DNA from: Apoda limacodes | Taxonomy: Eukaryota; Arthropoda; Insecta; Lepidoptera; Limacodidae | Length of the DNA stretch: 64,000 nt | Reading direction: 5' to 3' | Assembly: GCA_946406115.1 (NCBI GenBank) | Contig: OX291543.1 | Span: forward strand, 28,918,815-28,982,814 | Shown: one piece after another, positions 27,201 through 42,200 of the stretch | How positions within the stretch are numbered: position 1 is the first letter of the stretch | Layout of the letters: each line of letters begins with the position of its first letter | Made by a program: the position numbers and the translations under genes | Notes under the pieces: generated by a model | Database searches by the model: none | What the model was told of the DNA's origin: nothing | The model's input: only the letters and a program-made list of their open reading frames with translations

Positions 27201-30200
27201 TGTTCATAGTGTCTTAGCACGTTCAAAGCTATCAACTTATAATTTAGCTTGCCTGTATCTTTGAGAGTAAAATGAATATGAAAATAATTAAAGTAAAGTA
27301 TATTAATTAATTATTTATAGAGATATTGAATAACTGATGATATAAAACTATATTAAAAATTAAATGAATTAAACAAACAATTGACAACTCAAATTAATTT
27401 TATTTATATAGGTACCTATAAACGGATCCCCTAAAGCGCGACTAGCTCTTTATTAGTTTACCTTGTCTAGTATCAGTATCTACTTAAACCGATTCTATAA
27501 ATAAGTAACATATTGATAAACACTAATACCTTTAATCCAATTTAATTAAAACACAAAGGATCTTACGACTGAAAAGTAAGACAGCTGAAATGTCAACACC
27601 CTGACGTCGTCGCTATTAATAGTTTACATCTATCCGCCTGCAAATTATTGCCTCAAAGAAGCTGCGGCACCTAAACAACTCTCATAGTTTTAAGACATTC
27701 TCAAAAATTTGGAATTTGTTGATGTTTTCTCAATTTACAATTTTAATAACTTGCTTTTAGCCTTATAATTTCCTATAAGGCTCCAGTTTTTATTGCATTT
27801 TTATAACATCAGAAGCTAGGTTCCTTTTAAAAGGTCCTTAAACGTTTTCTCGTATAGAATTGTTATTCGAGAACCTTAATATACTTTAGGGATTTTTGGG
27901 GGATTTTAAGTTTTCTTGGAGGCAAACATTGGTAGGGGTTGCTAATTTACTAACGATTGATTTTTGCTATTTTGACGATGCCATTTATATACTTCATATT
28001 TTAAATACTTACTTAATCATCAATAGTTACTCAAATACAATAAACAATATACTTGCTCAAACAAAAAATGAGTGAAAGAAATTCAAAGTCAAAGACGGAA
28101 TAGCTGGGAAATGGACAACCCTACATCTATTTACCTAACTTGAAACAAGTAGAAACGGATTGGAAATAGCGCGCGGGGACAAACTAGGTCGCTATCAAAG
28201 TACAGTCACTCCATCACCGCTTTGAAGTTAGTGAATTTGTCTTGACACCAACACCGCCCGTCCCTCCCATCTTTTTTGATTTGCGTACAGACTTTATTAA
28301 AAATAGCGACTTTGAAGTAGCTGCTAAAGAATGTTTAAATTCTTCTTTCATTATCACACGCTGTGTTGTTTTAGTATATTCGGAAGGCTAATAAATTAGT
28401 TAAATTTGTAGTTTTTTAGGTTTTATAATACAAACAATTTCAGTTAATTTAAAGACTAGATATTCCATCATAAAACTTGTCCTTGGAGAAGTGGTCGGAG
28501 ACATTTTGATCATCAATTTAATATATATAACTTATTTTTAATAGTTAACAATGCAAATATATTTAAAACAAACACCATGTAATTTTAAAAACCTCTTCTA
28601 AGCTACGAATAAATATCTATAAACCTGCAGTGTGCCAGGTTTTTATTAATTGTGAAGTTTAGAAGTTAATACAGAATTCTAAATTTTCATGCAAATGGTC
28701 TCAAATAAAATAAAAAGTTAGTAAATACATATTCTGGATAACCACGGGCATATTCAGTAAGATATTTTATTTAGCTTGTTATCGTCCAATCATGATGATT
28801 GTGTCTCCAAAATTTCACATTGTTTTGATATCACAATTTTGATCACAAGCGGGGTTCCTAACGCCCACTAGCGCCGCCAATTGATATTTTTATTTTCCTC
28901 TTTGTGCAAAGCTAATTTTAAAATGTGCTGCTACAGAATTATGTTACCACTTATAAGCTATTTTATGAACGTTTATACTGTTTCTAGAATAAAAATGCGA
29001 GTTGTAGATAACACTAAAAGTGGCCGTTTTTACCAAATATGCTATCTACAACCCGCAGTTTTATTCTAAAAACATAACCATACCTACATTCTAAAGCAGC
29101 TTGTAACTGGTTACATATTTCTTGGGAAGCACATTTCTTAAATTCACTTTGCACAAAGTGGAAAATATAAATATAAATTGGCGGTGCTAGTTAGCAGAGG
29201 TAAACTCTTAATTTTGCTGCTACGAGGCGCTGCGAATCATACTCATCAAGTTTTAAACGGACTGGAACAATAAACAAAATGCGCCATTAAATTAATTTAA
29301 AAAAAGTAAAAAAGAAATCGATAAATATACATCCATAGAATTATTTTTTCTTCCTTTGAGACTCCCTGAAGGTTGGAGTCTTCAAAGAAAACAAGTTATT
29401 ATCAAAAATGCCATATCATCAAAAAATTTAGTTGCATTTTAGAAATTCAACTGTTGAAGTCTATTACAGACAGAATATATTTGGATAACGTCAAAGCATC
29501 TAAATTGCTGAAGAAAGGCGCGACCGCGTTGACAAGCGATGTGATTAACGAGCTAAACCCTCCTCTCGCACCTCGTCTGCTCACAGCCCCCTAAAGATAA
29601 CGCCCTTCTGAGAAACGATAAAATGCGCTAATGTTGTCGCAAAATCATAAAAATAATAATTCATTACAATCCATGGACTTATAATATTATAAATACGAAA
29701 GTGAGTTTGTATGTTTGTCTTTTGTTAACATAGCAACTGAGAAGCAGTTATGGTGACATTTGGCACAGTGTTAGTTGGAGAGACAGAAAAAGACATAGGC
29801 TACTTTTTATTACGAAAAATTCAAACATTCTCCCAGAAATAACTTTAAAACCGAATTCTACGTAGGGCTTGATTTTTTAGCTTTTGCTGTTGCATTTGCT
29901 TTCGTGCTGTCTCTTATTGTTTAGTTGAAAAATGTATTAACTATCCTACTGTCAGTGCGACACGATTGCCAAATTTGATAAATTTGCGAGAAATGCAAGC
30001 TAAAGCAACAGGCCCGTAGATGAACGTAGGCTCGCTACAGTAAGCTTACTTGCAATAATCAAAAAGTTGCCATATGAATCCCATGCCGATAAATGAATTA
30101 AGCGCAGGCGGAGAAATATAATATTAACGTTAAGTTAGTGTTTTAACACTATTTTTCCATCTAAGCTGATGGAAGCAGCATGGGCGCATGGGTTGGTGGG

Positions 30201-33200
30201 AGGGAGGAAAAATCCCAAATCCCACAGATTATTCAGGCAGTTAACAGTTCTAGTCACAAAGTATTAACCTGCAGCCAAAGATATTAAAAACAATTCGCAC
30301 GACATTCCACCGGCACGGTAGTGGGTTCGAACCGGTGCAGACAGACATGAAAGCCCGACGAGTCTATTTTCACCGCTTTGAACATCGTCGCCGGCACATT
30401 CATTTAGTTTGTTTTGCAAGTTTCAAGTTTAAGGGGAAAGTAACTCAGTTTACGACGTTTACGTTCACGACTACAAATATATTACAGTTTTTTTTTTAGC
30501 TTTTATTTATCGCATGAATCACCAAGGTTGCAACTGTTGCTTAAAGTCTCACGGAAACTTATTATATATGCATGTATAATACATGTTGTACCTATTTTAT
30601 TAAAGTTTATAGTAAATACGCAGTATTATTTACGTGGTGAACATTTGTGTTTGTCTCGAATCTGAGTGTTTTCTTTGTAAAATACGCATGTAATTTATTA
30701 CATAAAACGTAGGTTTATATGTATTTGCATCATCTGCTTGCTACTCATAGTAAGTATAAGTTTTCCTTAATTTGGAACTAGATGGTTCTATGTATAAGTC
30801 TATCAATATTTATTTCATGATTGTATTTATTAAATTAATATTTATGAATGATTTATTAACTTATTACAATTTTGCTGATAAACCGAAAATAGTTTTTGTG
30901 TACATTACAATTGTGTGTTAATTTATTATTTCGGTTGTCAATGCGTATAAAATTTATTAATAACTGACCACAACGCCAACGCCACCTAAATAAATTATCA
31001 ACAAATGTGAAAGTAAATAATTTTGAATAAATATAGCATTTGTAAATAACTTCTTTACAACACCACCTACCGGATAATAACATCTGCTGCTTTTATATTA
31101 TTATTGTAGTAATCTAGAAAATTCCAATCATGGACACACTTTATTTATTTTATTTATTTATTTATACTTCTGAACACATTGGTGTACATGGCGGACTTTA
31201 TGCTATATTAGCATTTTCTAAGGCATTTTCTAAAAATAAGGCTAAACAGAGAAACTGTTGGCGGTGTATATATTTAATTTAAATGTATTTAAAAACACGT
31301 ATTTACATTAACACATAGAAAATATATTAAAGTATAATATAACATAATACTTATAGATACATAAAAATACAAAGATTAGCATATACAAATATAAATAATA
31401 TATAGGTATATATATACATATATAAATATATACATAATCATATATGTCACATACCGAACATCTAAATTCTTTGACTTTAAGCTTAAACAAGTTTTTACTC
31501 TGTGCTCTGCGAATTTCTGTATATAGGAACCGCGTTCCAGAGTCCTATTGCCTGGACGGTGTAAGAATTTGAGATTTTATTCATGACTAAACTATTAACG
31601 ACTATACATTATCTCTTTGCTTTAGAATTTGATTAGTTAAACACTGGTCATACTCATATCTATTCGGTAAGTACCGGTAAGTACAGTCGTCACGGTAAAC
31701 GCCGCTATTGTCGGCTGTACGTGATTGGCATTTCTGTTATACAAATTTGTTCATATTATCATCCCGATCACGCGTCACATCCCTACGCGCCCAAATCTAC
31801 TACGATGATTGTCAACTCCGACAATCCCTATAGGTGGTAATCGCTAAGTTTGCATGGAAGTTGAATCGTGTGCTCTTCTTTTTTATTTTGATATTCGAAT
31901 GATTTTTTTTTAATTTATTAATTCAAGCTTAACGAGTAGAGGTTATCGATATAACCACTCTAGTAATTGTTAGTCGATTTCAGCAATAAAAAATGTTTAG
32001 TTGTCTGCAAGAAAAATATATAATGAATGGCTGTTAAGCTGTGAGCTACAAATATGAGCTATATGAAATTTTAGTTTAATCACAAAACAACTAACCAATA
32101 TCCTCCAAAAGTCGTTAATAAGTTAAAAAAAGTCTGATTCCTATAGAAAAGTCCTGACATTCTGTTGCAATGGTAAATAACCAACTCTAGTTTCAAATAG
32201 GTAACTATTTGTTTTCAATGTTAGCAGATGCATCAAAGACGTACCAACCGCCATCTTCCACCACCTGTGTAGTTTACGCTAATGTGCTAAAAGATCTTTC
32301 CTATATCTTTTTAATAAAAAAACTTTGTATATAAATAAAACTCCTGACAGTTTCATAATCTGATCACAAATCTTGACAAATGCTAAAAAATCCTGACGTA
32401 TGGTAACCCTACCTATATGAGTATGTTATTATAATCGAAACGAAAATTAGTAAATCCCTGTGGGATGTTTTTTTTTTTTTTATATAAAAAGTCATATATA
32501 ATATATCAAACATCATTCGCACGCAACGCCCGATGCCGACGCGACGCTACACGCTACCGCATCAAAATATTAACACATTTAATAGGTCAAACCAACTTCT
32601 GTTTCATTATCAAAGACTAACGCGGCAGGCCGGTTTGATAATCCTTAACACATTCACGCGTGCAACATCTAGTATCTCGGTCATATTTCCATCCGCAAGA
32701 TAGTAAGGCGTGTTTGCAATAAAATATCGATGTTTACACGCCCCACAACTTACCCGTTTCAAACATGATGTTTGCAAGCTCTTTACTTGTTTCATAAGTA
32801 ATATGTTCTTCACAGCTCATAGACTGTCGCGTCGACTAATGAATTTAATATGTAAATGGGTACACATTGCAAAGTTAATGGGAGTAAACAACTCGGTTAA
32901 GAACGCGCAGAATTTGAATATTACATTACGCTAGAGTTTATTTTGTGACATAAGTATTTTAACAATTTATGTTAATAAATTACACGGTTGCACAACAATC
33001 CTCACTTAACGAAGTGCTCTTTAATCTGAGACTGGAAATTCCCAATTTTAAACATGAATTAGTTTAATACATCTTCTAAGTACTTTAACACTGAACACTA
33101 AACTAAAAAGCTGTAAACGATTTCTCGAGGTCTCAAAACTTAGAGAAAATACAAATTCAGCAGCTACAATTTTCGGACCCATTGAATAACCTCTCATCTT

Positions 33201-36200
33201 AGAGAAAAAATAATCAATACCAGTAAAGTGCGAGTCAGACTGCCGAACTATCAGACTTAAATATTTCCTTCACAATGGTAATTTATTGCACCTTATTGGA
33301 CTTAAGTCAAAAACTGTGTCAAATAAAATTTAGAAAAAAATATTATTGAGCCCGTCTTTAGTGCCACTTTAAGATTTTGATCCCCAAATATTATTTCAAA
33401 CCCATTGTCATACAAACATGAAATGATGTCCCAATCCTGTCTTACTTCTTACAGTTCGTCTGGAACTTTCAATGGGGGTTTATTATTTTGTCCCTCGTCT
33501 ATCAATCTACCGCTTATTTAAAGCATCTTAAGTTGGTAAGTTAGGGACATAGGTACATAAAGCCACGTTAGTTCAGATACACTGTCGCGCAGGACTATAG
33601 TGGTTGGTGAAAAGAGGCTGCTCAGTGTTCACCACATTCAACATCAATGGCTTTTTAATTAGATATTAATTATGTACAGTTTGTTGTTAATTTTTTTACC
33701 GTTTTTTATTTGTACTTATTATTTGTTTTTTTTAATGTACTTCCTTTTTGGGTTTCTCTATTTTTATTAATAAGGTATAAGTTTTTGTATGGACGAATTG
33801 AAAAACAGCTATGTATATATAAAAAAAATATTAGAAATGAATAAGTAATAATAAGAAGATATGTATACACATACATACATGATTTCTATTTTTTTTTCCC
33901 TTGCATAGACGAAGGCAATTTCGAATCGATAGCATTTTGATAGCATACAAAAACATGACAGACAGACAAACGCGACATACAGAAAAATTAACAGACACCC
34001 TAATCTTACTATAAGGGTTACTTTTTACAATTTAATTAAACAACCGTAATAATTATATTGCCGTCTAGAATAATTAATGCGTCAAATAATTTGTCTGACT
34101 TCGCACAGGTACAATCAATCGAAGCCAGGAGATATGAGCTGAACTACAGCCAAAATTATGTATAAATAAAACAAACAGAACTGCCCTCTTCATAATATTA
34201 AATAAAAAGTTTTTTTCAGCTTCCTTCACTTCTCTTCACCTAAAGGTACAAGTATGCAGGTTCAGGAAAAACCCGTACAAAGTATGCAGCGAAAAGCCTG
34301 TAATTATGTCAATTTCCTGACTACGTCATTACACTGTCCTCTTCAAAGAGACGGGGTTGACATTGCCATTAAGTCATTATCCTGGCAACAACTACCCTGT
34401 CATTGTATACTCGTTTATATTCACAGTTTCTATTCTCAAAGTGTACTGTACTGTAAATTTTAATTATTTTTCTATTGATTAAGTGCCACACGACAGATGT
34501 TTCCTTCATGTTGAATTCAATCAAATAATTTTAACAGGGTAAATTAACGCAATTAAGCATGAATTAAAACTCCTTTACTGATATTACTTAATTCTAAAAT
34601 GCATTAATTTAATATCCAAGGGATTTCTTGTCAGGTACAAATTCAAATTTGGCTTATTGATAGAGGAAGAAATAGAACAAGTATCATCAGCATCGGTGAT
34701 TTTCCGCTTAGTTGCTCGATTGACTGCAATGATTTGGTTAACAAATCCAGACAAACAAAACGTAATTTAAAGTTTATAAGACATGTTTGTCAGTTTTGTG
34801 ATGAGAGTTTAATAACACATGAAAGGTGATGTCATATTTTGTAATGTAGACATTCCTGATATCTTCTTACCGCGAAATACCGAAAAGTTTAGCGTTATTG
34901 AAGGATAACCTCGCAACTACATTTAGACGAGTATAAAAACCTAGTTTTGTTACTCGCATATGTCCATCAGGACATAGAACAGCAACATCCCCTGTATGGG
35001 AGCCGTGTTGCTCTATGTGTAGAACGGTTATATTTTATTTCTTACTATAAATTATTTTAAATTAATCAAAAACTACAAGTATATTGTAATCGGAATTGTA
35101 TTCAACCCGCATAGCGCAAAGGAAATGTCTATCAAGCGTGTTCCAAGAAGGATTCAAACACAATTTTGTCCAAGCCGCCATATCGGCTCCGCTTACACCT
35201 TTTAATAATTTCCCTTTTATTCATATGACGCGTTCCGTGACGCGGTGTGGCAAGGGACTTTATTTGAAACAACATTTGAATATTAGACGCAGGAAGACAC
35301 AAAAGCGTGAAAATCATAACTGATTTCGTTTAAACATACCATCCTATAATTGCTAGACATGAAAGGCTACATCAAAGACGTGTCAACGGGATTTCTCTGA
35401 AAGAAAATCAAAGAGCGTTGATTCTTTTGTAAGTTGGAGATGAAACCATTATCCAGCTAAATATTGAATGACCTTAATGTGGGCGGGACGATATAAATAT
35501 AACTGGGCGGACTGTTTTACGGATGCAATAAATCTACTTAATTAGTCAATTTAACTTTCAGTTTCGACTTTTGACGGGAAAGACTTAACAAAGAGTTTGA
35601 TATTCATTGAGTGGTTTGTGTGGACTTCGAGGAATGTGTTTGACTGTTGGGAAGGAATACCTAAGTGGATGGCGTCCAATACGACGAAGTTATCGATGGA
35701 CGTGCAACAATGTCATTGATTAGGGATGCGATAGAGGATGTTGTAACATGCAATATACCAGGAATATAGATACTTAGATACCTTCATACATTCATAATGC
35801 ACAGACACAGACACACCTCCTGTATTTATCTTTAAATTAAAAAGGCAGAAACAAAAGGAATAATTCTCTTAAAGTACGTATCTATATTCAGGTATATAAT
35901 ATACATTTTTACACTAAAACCGAAAACAAGAAAGGTAACATCGACACAGAGAAATTATTGTTATCACCTACGAACAGTACCGACCGCGACTAAATAATGT
36001 GCAGCTATCAGCTAGTATAAACTCACCATTAAACTAAACAGTCGAGCATTTACCTAAATGAAGGCTATTTGAAGGGATACACAAACATAAACAGTTAATA
36101 AAAATAATGAAGCATCCAAGTGTTTAAGAGTCTACGTGAAATATAGCATACCTGTAACCTGTAATAAAATGTTGTTATAGGTAATGCAGCACATCTGCAT

Positions 36201-39200
36201 CGGTAATGTTAAAAAAAAAGTTCGAATTACGAGAGATGCTCTTAGTGCGCTTGTGCTGATTTGTTTACGGAAAAAAAAAACGATTCGGAAAAAAGAAGTT
36301 CCGTCATAGCCTCCAAAGTGACCGCTTGTGCACTGACACGTTTTCGGTTTGTAGGTATTCGTATTTTTCACGTACGTAATTCAAATTCACGTATAGGATT
36401 TTGTAGGCAGAGAGCATGGTCAAAATTTGTCCAGCATTAAATTATCGATGTATCTCTTACTTTATGTAGTTGATTGATTAAATACTGTCTAAATTGTTAT
36501 CCTGACCTATTACGTGAAAGTTGGTAATTCACGACATTATAATATTACAATATATGTTAGTAAGTGACAAAATAAAAATATAGAAGAGTAACTTCTTGTT
36601 TAATTTGAGACAATGTGTACTAAAATGTAACTAAATTTATTCTATAATTATTAAGAAATATATTGTAATATCGTCTCATTTCATACTGAGCACTAAACGC
36701 TCCCATTGTACATCTATTTAACAGATCGTGTATCCAGAACTTTTTCATTCAGCGGCGTCTTTAAATATATAATAACAGAACGAGAAGCTGGCGACGATAT
36801 ACCAATTTCAGTACACATTGTAGACGCACTATCCGCCTACGAAATATGAACGAGAAAATTACGAATGACGGATGTAGTGCACAAGCAGCATTCGTGATTT
36901 TCTCGGTTTTTTTTACGTCCGTCAAAATCACGAAAACGTATCGAATACGAATCAGTGCACCAACGCACTTACTGCGTCTTTCTGGTCTGTGAAAAAAAAG
37001 AATAATGATTGCATGATAAAAGAGAGACAGGAGGACAGCGCGTTTCATACAAACGAATTTCCAACTAATTTTCGACACTTCAAATCGAACACTATGAAAT
37101 TTTGAAGACATGCTCTAGGATTAAATATCTAGGTCTAGTGTGCCAGTTTTCTATTAAATATTAAAGTTTAAAAGCTTAGCAGGATTCTAGTTTTTCATAC
37201 AAATGATCTTGAATAAGATTAATAGATAATATAAACTTTTTTTAGGATTTTGGAAAACCACAGACAGCTTTCTGAAAAAACAGCATTTGAGATCATGTGT
37301 ACAAAATTTCACAGTATTGGACCAGTAAATGTCCAAAACAAGTAGGAAATTCGTTTGTATGAAACACGCCATAGTGATTATATTCTATTTGAAACACGCT
37401 GCGAGGCACCGCGAATCGTATCCTCTTAAGTGCTCTTCAGGGAGACAAGAGTTGAGATTATCATAAAGCTATCGTCTTGGCAGACTATCCTGTTCTCTAT
37501 CCCTTTTCTATTTAGTTATTCCATTGCACTACTCACTAATGAAATCATGAAATCAGACAACTTTTTACCCCCTTACCTCATAGTGTTCCACTGCACCCGC
37601 TTTTGTCCGACCTTTGTTGTTTGTTTAGGTCTAAGTACATGAAATAACATACTGATACTATTGGGTATGTATATATACGCAGCTAATAATTAACAGCAGC
37701 AAATTAAGATTCCAATTAGTAAATTACTTTTACAGGTACCTATATAAAAACACTAAAGTAATGTTAACTTTATTGCAACACAACGAATTAAAAAGGCTCA
37801 CTCAAAGGTGTGATATAAACATATATTCCACTGGGACATCAAAAATATTATTCTTACGGCACATAACCTATTTATTTACGTATTAAAAAATAGGTACCTG
37901 TTTATGTATAACTAAATAGGTACCTATTTATGTATAACTAACTGTGCCCGCGGCTTCTCCCGCGCTAAATTCGGTTAAGCCGAATAAAGCGATCGCTGAA
38001 CGGCTTCTAACTACGTTAACTGTGTTGTTTCAAATAAGCATTATTTGCCTGTTTTTTTGTTAGAGACGTGTGCCCTACATACAACACTAGCATATAGGCC
38101 AAACTTACAATACAAATTATAAAAAACAACAACTTAGTGTATACTTAACTTATAATATTTATTTCACTGCGTTACAGTATTTTTTCCTCTATGGTTTTAA
38201 CCATTTCGCCAACGATAACGCATTTAAAATTGTTGGGTGTAAATAAAAATCGGTGCATTCGATTGGGAGCTGCAATGCCACAGACAGTTACACAGATACG
38301 CATAAAACTTATAACACCCCTGTAATGGCGTCGTCGGGGATTACAAAAAACAAAGTTTACCTTCTCGCAGACATTCCGGCACGTTCCTTCAGCTTTCTTA
38401 CAGCACGCTGATATATCTGTAATAGTAAATGTTCAAATTAGAACCCTCGTATTAGAACTCTACAATTTTATGTCCAAATAACTACCTACTTCAGAAGTAT
38501 GTACATTGTGATACCAAGGCAGAAAATAGGTTATTGAAAACGGTTTGATATTTTTTTGCAATAAAGAAACAGTGATGCAACATGACATGCAATCGTGTCA
38601 CACGACGTTTATCATTACAATTTTGAGAAATGTTGGGTTAAAAATGGAGTACCTAGCTCTTAAATGAAAAGTAAATATGCTTTGTTAATCCCTAAAAGGA
38701 AATTATTGTAAAAATTAATAAGAAAAGATAAACAGTAATTAAAATTTAATGATATTTGCCTTTTGGGATGTTTTATAATAAGGCATTGATTGCACAGTAA
38801 AAGTAATTGGAAAAGTAATCAAAGGGCTAGGGCGTTAGATGTATCCAAGAAATCCATTTTTTCAGCAGAGATTTTTCTAAAATGTATTTTAATGAAATAT
38901 AAATAGAGTATTTATATACGTCATGCAGTAGAAATACTTCACTCGACAATTTTTTCTGAAAACTTATTAAAGATATAAACCTAAAATTATTAAAAACATA
39001 GTATAAACGTCAGACGAGGTCGTGACGTAGAGATATAAAGAAAAACTTTTGTTATTCATTTTAAAACAATTGTTTTTCTTTATTTAACATTATCTTGGAA
39101 ATGTGAAATTATCTTTTTCTTGAACACTTGACTCTGTGTTCATTCATCTCGCTTCTTGGCTCACGCTAATCTCACTTATTTTTAATTGTGCGCATCCATT

Positions 39201-42200
39201 AAACCATTTTTACTGCCTTTGAAAGTGAGACTTATAGTGCAACAACTATACCTACTTAAAAAATGTTTTTGTTACAAAATGGTAAAAGAAACAAAGTGTC
39301 GGAATATTGAAAATAGGTACATGTTTTTGTAACAAAAATGTAAACATTTTTTGTTCAAATAAATGAAGACCATAATATGTTCGTGTCAGAAAATGTCATT
39401 AGCAATCATGTGGAGTATGCGGAACTCAACAGCTGTGCCTAACCACAGTAAAGTGGCTGCGACAGGCGTCCATGACGGCTACAGCTTTTGATCTATTCCC
39501 TTTAACGACACCCTTTACGTACCGGATAAGTTTTCAATTACACTGCACTGCACTGTTAAAATTAAACTCTCAATTCGAGGTGCATTTTTCATCTTAATTT
39601 TCTTTCTGGTCATTTAATTATAGACCTGAATTGAAATTAACTTGTTTTTTTAAGGTTCAATACCAGTACCGTTATTAATTCGTCATCCGTCCGAATGTCA
39701 CATCCGATAATTCTGTAACCTTTCCATCGATTCTGAGAAAGTTTTTCGAGCGCACTTTCTAATGAAGTTTTACAGAAAGATGTCTTATATAGATTGCCAT
39801 ACAACTATGGAATGCAATTAAGATGAAAAATATAAGGGTAGCTCATACATAAAAAAACATGTATCGCCTACCCCATTGTGTGGGTTTTTATACCACCATG
39901 ATAGCAAACTAGCGTAGTGCCCGCGTTGTCTATCATGGGTCTTAAATAAACATTCATTTGTCTTAGGTGTATTGTATATCCATATGTGTATATTATAAGT
40001 CTTTAAATTGGTCCCCGCGTGCTCTTTAACTTTTTAACCATATTGTAAGTCCACAATTTAAGATCCCATAAATCAAACATACGGACAGTCAAACAGCAGG
40101 TTACGGAAACAAGGTCCGTTTTTCCCTCTAGAAAATCATCTGTAGGTATGATATCAATTATAAATAATAACTTAGAATTTAAAGTAAAGTTTTTTACATA
40201 ACAATTCTAAGCAAAGATCAAGTTTTTTAAGCTAAAGCACAGTATGACCAAAGTGTGAAACTGGTAGCAAACATGAAATTGTAATATTCCGCTGCAAAGT
40301 ATCAACATAAAATCCAGTAGCAATCAATTTTCATTGAAATCCAACTTGAATCCAGTAAAATAAAAGTTTTTACACTTCGACTTCTAGTTCATAAAGTAGG
40401 AATTTCTATTACTTAATTTGACGGTGCGAAGTTTGCAAATCAGATATTTTAAGTGGTATATAGCAACGAACTAGCGGCGTATAAGATATTTTAAAATTTC
40501 TCATCAAAGAAAGCTAATTTTGAGAATTCAAATGTTTTAAATCAAAACTAGCAATTTTTAGAGCGTCGAGTAGACATTTTTGTTTCTAGTAGTGTGTGTG
40601 TTATTATAGTAGAGTGTTTACGTCAACCGTTCGTTTTGCAAACAAAAATTTTGTTAGTAACGTTTCAAAGCTACAAGAAGAAAGGTGTCGATGGCAAAAC
40701 TGGCGTTATCAAAAGTGTGAAAAGTATTAAACGTAAGAACTTTTTATCCGAAAACCAACACGCTCAAAATGACTTCAAACGTAGAAGAAGTATTTGCAAT
40801 TTTAGAAATAGTAGATTCGGTATCAACCAGGAGAAGACATTTGATTACCACAGATCATAACAGATCATATATACCTACGATCGATATTAATAATTGTGCC
40901 CCGCCAGCGTCCATCGCCGTCTAGTTTTTGTTGATGGACACAATGTTTTTTTTATCAAAATTCGACGGATAACATCTAAACATTAACCCTTGGCGTCATA
41001 ACGTGTTTATGCTAGGCTATATGGATTAAATTTCGAACAGCCTTCCAGAGCTTTTGATGAAGCCTGTAAAATAAAAAAAAATTAAATAAAACTAAATATT
41101 TTTAAATATCAGAGATTCGAGAGAGTGAATACGGTCTGACTCGACATCTGTGTCTTCATGTTGATACCGCATCTACTAAATCTACTATTTCTAGATCTTA
41201 GAGAGACGCATTATCTCCTACGTTTAAAGTCATTTTGACAGTAAATGTTTTAAAAACAACAAACAACAATACCTAAGCAGGAGACAACATGTGCATAAAC
41301 AAAACATGTTTTGTGTAAATGTTTTTGTGTTGTGGCTTTAAACGCACAATAAACCGGCTCTCCATTTTGGACCTTATTCCAATAAACTATCTTTTCATAT
41401 CTTTTTAATTTATATCACGACAATTTGGCACCCTTGAAGTCGGTTGGTCCATAATTTACCTGAGGTTATTTAGGTGATTTTTCGAACATCCCTCTTTTGA
41501 GAGATGTAAGATTTGGCTCGCCGTGAGATTTTTAAAATTTCATGTTTGTGTAAATTCGTTAAGCTGTATATATTTTGAAAAAATAATAACTTGCTACTTT
41601 GTGGCCTTCGCATAGCTAAGATAATTATTATCTATCGTGTAGGATTTGCCGATATTTTACACAGTCTTCTCGCAATTTTACACTGCTCTTTGAGAAAAAT
41701 ATAATTACGTCATATTTGACAAAACTCCCCCTCGAGGGAGGGGGACTCGTGAGAGTGGTTGCTTGACACCTCCCCCCATCTAAATGTCTCACGTAATTTA
41801 TGGACGCCCCCTTTTGAATGGCAGTACTGGTTATATCGCAAGAATTAGTCGGATAGATCCACGAATATTTCCTAGTCATATAATAATTTTAATTACCAGT
41901 TAATTAAAGAGAAAGCCCAGTTTGCAAAGTAGCCTTCTAACCAGTTCAATCAGCCGGTCTCTGCAAGCGATTTTGTTGGAACCAAATTGCCTATATCATA
42001 CGAAGTAGTATCGTTATAATGAGGGCAGCTTCAGTACCGTGATTACACGCACTATAAACCAGATCAAAAGCGTCATGTTCTATTAAATCTATGGTAAATA
42101 TATATCTCGTAACCTGAAGGTACGAAATAATAAAGGTCCCTACAGCTTCTAACCGCGAACAAACCAAGAGTAACATTTTAAATATGCAATGGCGACAACA

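Larger units (their letters stand above)
12986..38360 (-). other. RECK: RECK intron 2 (about 25 kb)
   Basis: This interval separates exons 3 and 2 and has proper donor and acceptor signals at its ends. It contains the retroelement, hAT, MITE and repeat copies listed separately. I found no convincing nested gene. The stretches 13000-14850, 26200-28500, 29600-31130, 31560-33560 and 34040-36200 are AT-rich, with only short unrelated ORFs and no motif that I recognise. Confidence 0.8.

Noticed and set aside
30300..30360. GTGGGTTCGAACCGG, like a tRNA B box
   Set aside because: No acceptor stem, D arm or anticodon arm can be folded around it, and no matching A box lies at the right distance. It instead sits in a CACCGG/CCGGTG hairpin.
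35096..35323. Pair of overlapping ORFs on both strands (75 and 61 codons)
   Set aside because: No motif, no splice signals and no similarity to RECK or the retroelements; they lie in the large intron.
40594..40860. Basic 88-codon ORF with KRR runs
   Set aside because: No splice context or family resemblance; lysine and asparagine bias fits AT-rich non-coding DNA.
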